Origin: Ardenticatenaceae bacterium | Lineage (GTDB): Bacteria > Chloroflexota > Anaerolineae > Promineifilales > Promineifilaceae | Assembly: GCA_020634495.1 (NCBI GenBank) | Contig: JACKBR010000013.1 | Span: forward strand, 39,510 to 103,509 | Length of the DNA: 64,000 bases | Reading direction: 5' to 3' | Shown here: one piece after another, positions 61,201 to 64,000 of the stretch | Position numbering within the stretch: position 1 is the stretch's first letter | Layout of the letters: every line of letters starts with the position of its first letter | Position numbers and translations under genes: made by a program | The notes under the pieces: model-generated | The model's input: only the letters and a program-made list of their open reading frames with translations | Told to the model about the DNA's origin: nothing | Databases searched by the model: none

Positions 61201-62379
61201 ATGGACACACCAACAGAGCAACCACAAGACAAAGCAGTGATTGTTGCCGAGGATTTGGCAGAAGCGAGAGGGATACGGCCGTTCTCCGACACATCGCTAG
61301 AAACAGCCGGGCAAATTGCCAATCAAGCCGCAGGCAGCGCCATCTTCAGCCGCTATCTCAGCCAAAAATCAGCCAACACGCTCAAACGCCACAGCCGCGA
61401 TCTAGAGCTGTTTGCCGAATATCTGCTGGATGTGGGCATCATGCCGGAACACGGCGCAGATTTTCAGACCAACCCCACTGCCTGGCGGGGCGTCACCTGG
61501 GGCATCATCGAAGGATTCATCGCCTGGCAGCTCAACGAAGGCTATGCTGTGACCAGCGTCAATGCTCGCCTTTCCACAGTGAAGGTCTATGCGCAAATGG
61601 CTGTTAAAGCAGGCAGCATCTCGCGGGAAGAAGGGATGCTTATTCAATCGGTTAAAGGGTTTTCCCGCGCCGGAGCCGCCAATGTGGATGCCAAACGGGG
61701 ACAAACGCGCATTGATGAGGTCACCTACGTTTACAAACCGGATGGACAGCCCAAAAGCGTGGTTGTAACGCGACGCTCTACCAAGAAAAACCGCCCAGCG
61801 GCGCTCACGCCTGCCGATGCCGAACTGCTCAAACGGCCGCAGTCGGATTCGCCCCAAGGTGTGCGCGATGCTTTGCTGATGTGCCTGCTGCTGGACCACG
61901 GTCTACGCGCCAGCGAGGTCGCCTTGCTAAAGGCCACCAACATTGATTTACAGCGCGGCACCATCAATTTCTATCGGCCCAAAGTAAAAGGCACGGCCCA
62001 CGAATGGACAACGCACCAGCTCACGCCCGCTGCCCTGGCCTTGAGCCGGGATTATTTGCAAATTCATTACCCCCCCACCCTGGTGCCTGACGGCCCGCTC
62101 ATTCTGGCCAGCACCCGGCTAAAGCAAAATGGCGAGGGCGGCCAATTAAAGCCCAAGGGGCTGAATCGGGTGCGGATTAGTGAGCGGGTGGCCTGGCTGG
62201 GCAAGAAAATTGGCCTAGCCAGGCTTTCGGCGCACGATTGCCGCCATTTTTGCGCCACGCAAATGGCCCAGATGGGGTACGGGGTGGATGAGCTGATGGC
62301 CTGGTTTGGCTGGACGAGCGCGCAAACGGCCGTACGCTACATCGCCGCTGTGGACGTGCAAAAACGGTACAAAGGATGA
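61201..62379 (+). CDS. tyrosine recombinase/integrase
   Basis: Site-specific recombinase of 392 aa. The N-terminal SAM-like core-binding domain spans about residues 45-140. Catalytic residues are Arg236 (DHGLRASEVAL), His345 and Arg348 (LSAHDCRHF), Trp371 (GWTSAQ, at the His/Trp position) and Tyr380 (TAVRYI). It is longer than XerC/D (about 300 aa) because of an insert of about 60 residues between the core-binding domain and the first Arg. No attachment site, terminal repeat or cargo is seen, so it may be a remnant of an integrated element or a chromosomal recombinase. Confidence 0.9.
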   Translation: MDTPTEQPQDKAVIVAEDLAEARGIRPFSDTSLETAGQIANQAAGSAIFSRYLSQKSANTLKRHSRDLELFAEYLLDVGIMPEHGADFQTNPTAWRGVTWGIIEGFIAWQLNEGYAVTSVNARLSTVKVYAQMAVKAGSISREEGMLIQSVKGFSRAGAANVDAKRGQTRIDEVTYVYKPDGQPKSVVVTRRSTKKNRPAALTPADAELLKRPQSDSPQGVRDALLMCLLLDHGLRASEVALLKATNIDLQRGTINFYRPKVKGTAHEWTTHQLTPAALALSRDYLQIHYPPTLVPDGPLILASTRLKQNGEGGQLKPKGLNRVRISERVAWLGKKIGLARLSAHDCRHFCATQMAQMGYGVDELMAWFGWTSAQTAVRYIAAVDVQKRYKG

Positions 62380-62383
62380 GGAA

Positions 62384-63205
62384 ATGACAATCACCCAATT
62401 ATTTCCTGCTCCCGGCCAATTTCCCCTGGTAAACCTGTATCTCAACCACCATTTGCGTGAATTGGGCCAACAGCAGGCACGGCCGTTTGTCTACGCCAAC
62501 TTTGTCACGAGTTTAGACGGCCGTATTGCCATTCCCCATCCCAGCAAACCAGGCCTAAAAGTGCCGGAAAATATCGCCAACGAGCGGGATTGGCGGCTCT
62601 TTCAGGAGCTGGCAGCACAGGCCGATCTCATTATTAGCAGCGGGCGGTATTTGCGCGATTGGGCCGACGGACGCGCCCAAGAGATTTTGCGGGTGGACGA
62701 TCCAGCCTTTGCCGATTTACGCACCTGGCGAGCGGCAAATGGCCTCTCACCACAGCCGGACATCGCCATCATCAGCGGTAGTCTAGACTTCCCCATTCCC
62801 GAACTGCTGACAGCAAACGGCCGTCGGGTCATCGTCTTTACCACAGCCAACCCAGACCCCATCCGGGCCGCCCAAATTGAGGCCGAAGCTGGCGAATTGT
62901 ATGTTGTTGGCGAACGCTCTGTTTCTGGCAAAAAAATGGTGCAAAAAATGGCGAAATTAGGCTACAACACAGTCTATTCGGCCGCAGGCCCCCGAATTTT
63001 GCATTTGCTGCTGGCCGATGGTGTCCTAAACCGGCTCTACCTGACACAGGTGGGCCGATTGCTGGCGGGTTCTCCATTTTCGACTATTTTGGAGGGGGGT
63101 TTGTTGGATACGGCCGTCAACACAAAGCTCTATTCACTTTACCATGATCCTGATGCGCTGATTGGCTTAGGCCAGCTGCTGTTTGCCTACGACATTCTCA
63201 ATTAA
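62384..63205 (+). CDS. RibD C-terminal-like (dihydrofolate-reductase-fold) reductase
   Basis: Protein of 273 aa with the RibD_C fold: YANFVTSLDGRIAIP at the N-terminus, LIISSGRYLRDW, YSAAGPRILHLLLADGVLNRLYL and a final SLYHDPDALIG. The family reduces pyrimidine intermediates of riboflavin synthesis, but stand-alone members often have other roles. It lies 4 bp after the integrase stop; GGATGAGG precedes the ATG at 62384. Its end overlaps the convergent manA gene. Confidence 0.83.
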   Translation: MTITQLFPAPGQFPLVNLYLNHHLRELGQQQARPFVYANFVTSLDGRIAIPHPSKPGLKVPENIANERDWRLFQELAAQADLIISSGRYLRDWADGRAQEILRVDDPAFADLRTWRAANGLSPQPDIAIISGSLDFPIPELLTANGRRVIVFTTANPDPIRAAQIEAEAGELYVVGERSVSGKKMVQKMAKLGYNTVYSAAGPRILHLLLADGVLNRLYLTQVGRLLAGSPFSTILEGGLLDTAVNTKLYSLYHDPDALIGLGQLLFAYDILN

Positions 63206-64000
63206 GCCACATAGCTGCGTAAAAGTGTGGCAGGGGAAACGGCCGTAATCGAAAATTCACCCATCTTGGCCGGCAGCAAAACAAACTGCACCGCCGACAA
63301 TGCTACATCGTTCACCGTTGCTTGGCCTTCTAGCACGCCCCATATTTCCAGCGTTTCCCCGCTGCAATTCCCCTCAAAAACAGCGCCAGCCGCCATTTCT
63401 ACCCGCTCTGTTACAAAATAATCCGTCTGGCACAGCAAAAAACGACTCACATCCTTTTCAGCAGCGATTGGTTCTGGGGAGCAAATGCCTGGCGCAACTT
63501 GCCCAAAATTAATCACGTCCAGCGCTTTGTCTACGTGCAGCGGACGCGGTTGGCCATCTGCCCCCACCCGCCCCCAGTCATACACGCGGTACGTTGTATT
63601 GGAATTTTGCTGAATTTCGGCAATGAGCAGCCCGCCCATGATGGCATGAAGCGATCCGGCAGGCACACAAATATGGTCGCCTTCCTTGACCGAAATTTTG
63701 TGTAGAAATGGTTTGAGTTGGTTAGTTTCAATAGCTACACGAAATTCTTCTTTTGTGACCTCCTGAGAAACACCCAAAATGATCTCAGCGTCTGGCGCTG
63801 CTTGCAGCACCACCCACATCTCCGTTTTGCCCAGCTCGTTGCCTTCATGGGCCAAAGCGTACGCATCTTGGGGATGTACCTGCACCGACAACGGCCGTTG
63901 CGCATCCAACAATTTAATCAACAGCGGGAATTTCCCCCGCTCCTGCGCCCAGGCAGAGCGACTGCCAATTAAGTCTAATCCCAGTTCTTCATGCAGTTCT
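63202..64000 (-). CDS. manA: mannose-6-phosphate isomerase, class I, N-terminus beyond the window
   Basis: Type I phosphomannose isomerase (ManA), partial. The frame runs through the window edge: upstream of KLLDAQRPLSVQVHPQD the same frame reads GSRSAWAQERGKFPLLI, the usual ManA start region. Zinc-ligand motifs are SVQVHPQD (Gln, His) and IAEIQQNS, and a second His follows in VPAGSLHAIMGG. It interconverts mannose 6-phosphate and fructose 6-phosphate. At least 266 residues lie in the window; the C-terminal end is intact. Confidence 0.9.
   Translation of the reverse strand, partial: ELHEELGLDLIGSRSAWAQERGKFPLLIKLLDAQRPLSVQVHPQDAYALAHEGNELGKTEMWVVLQAAPDAEIILGVSQEVTKEEFRVAIETNQLKPFLHKISVKEGDHICVPAGSLHAIMGGLLIAEIQQNSNTTYRVYDWGRVGADGQPRPLHVDKALDVINFGQVAPGICSPEPIAAEKDVSRFLLCQTDYFVTERVEMAAGAVFEGNCSGETLEIWGVLEGQATVNDVALSAVQFVLLPAKMGEFSITAVSPATLLRSYVA

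Noticed and set aside
1..64000. tRNA or rRNA genes
   Set aside because: I scanned intergenic gaps for T-loop-like words and cloverleaf-sized spaces and saw none; a covariance-model search would be decisive.

Overview
The window is a gene-dense bacterial chromosome segment, most like a Chloroflexota genome of the Anaerolineae/Ardenticatenia type. That placement is an inference from gene content (BTAD-AAA-TPR regulator, an F420-type luciferase-like oxidoreductase, PocR-type sensor, Ras-like GTPase with a companion protein) and from many dyad-shaped intergenic repeats; no rRNA or marker gene is present to confirm it. I saw no rRNA, tRNA or CRISPR array.

Layout. 0-21 kb is a patchwork of short transcription units: a secreted lipoprotein; a GAF histidine kinase/response regulator pair with a phosphotransferase and a stand-alone receiver; an M3 peptidase; a block with a phytoene-desaturase-like oxidoreductase, a DUF1295 membrane reductase and an SRPBCC protein; a DUF4037 protein; a TauE/SafE exporter; HAD, MazG-like, DUF2785 and YqeK-like proteins; a second lipoprotein; a MerR regulator; and a DEAD-box helicase. 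21.1-33.7 kb is one large minus-strand [NiFe]-hydrogenase locus: a PocR-type regulator, then hynS-isp1-isp2-hynL, a maturation protease, a membrane DUF302 protein and hypB-F-C-D-E. The small subunit has a Tat signal, and Isp1 (NarI-like cytochrome b) and Isp2 (HdrD-like iron-sulfur protein) should link it to the quinone pool. hypA is missing here and hypF carries a one-base frameshift. 33.8-40.2 kb holds a glutamine amidotransferase, a secreted protein, the BTAD regulator and the GTPase pair. 40.4-54.4 kb looks like a purine scavenging and degradation locus: xanthine-dehydrogenase-like enzyme, HIT hydrolase, BmpA-type nucleoside ABC transporter, a cysteine-synthase-like PLP enzyme, YgeW-like carbamoyltransferase, YgeY-like hydrolase and a divergent GntR/HutC regulator with candidate operators. 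54.4-64 kb carries a HEAT-repeat fragment, nitroreductase, hydratase, dienelactone-hydrolase-like enzyme, a frameshifted acetoacetate-CoA ligase, a methyltransferase-like protein, a tyrosine recombinase, a RibD-like reductase and a manA gene cut by the window edge.

Two genome-scale signals stand out. The palindrome ACGGCCGT occurs about 100 times (hand count) in all coding frames and between genes, roughly a hundred times chance, like the HIP1 palindrome of cyanobacteria. It is absent for about 3.9 kb over the ygeX-like/ygeW/ygeY genes, which hints at recent acquisition. Second, at least seven genes have a -10 hexamer 6-7 nt before the start codon, implying leaderless mRNAs. The intergenic spaces also hold several unrelated families of long imperfect inverted repeats, one a clear MITE with a 10-bp target duplication.
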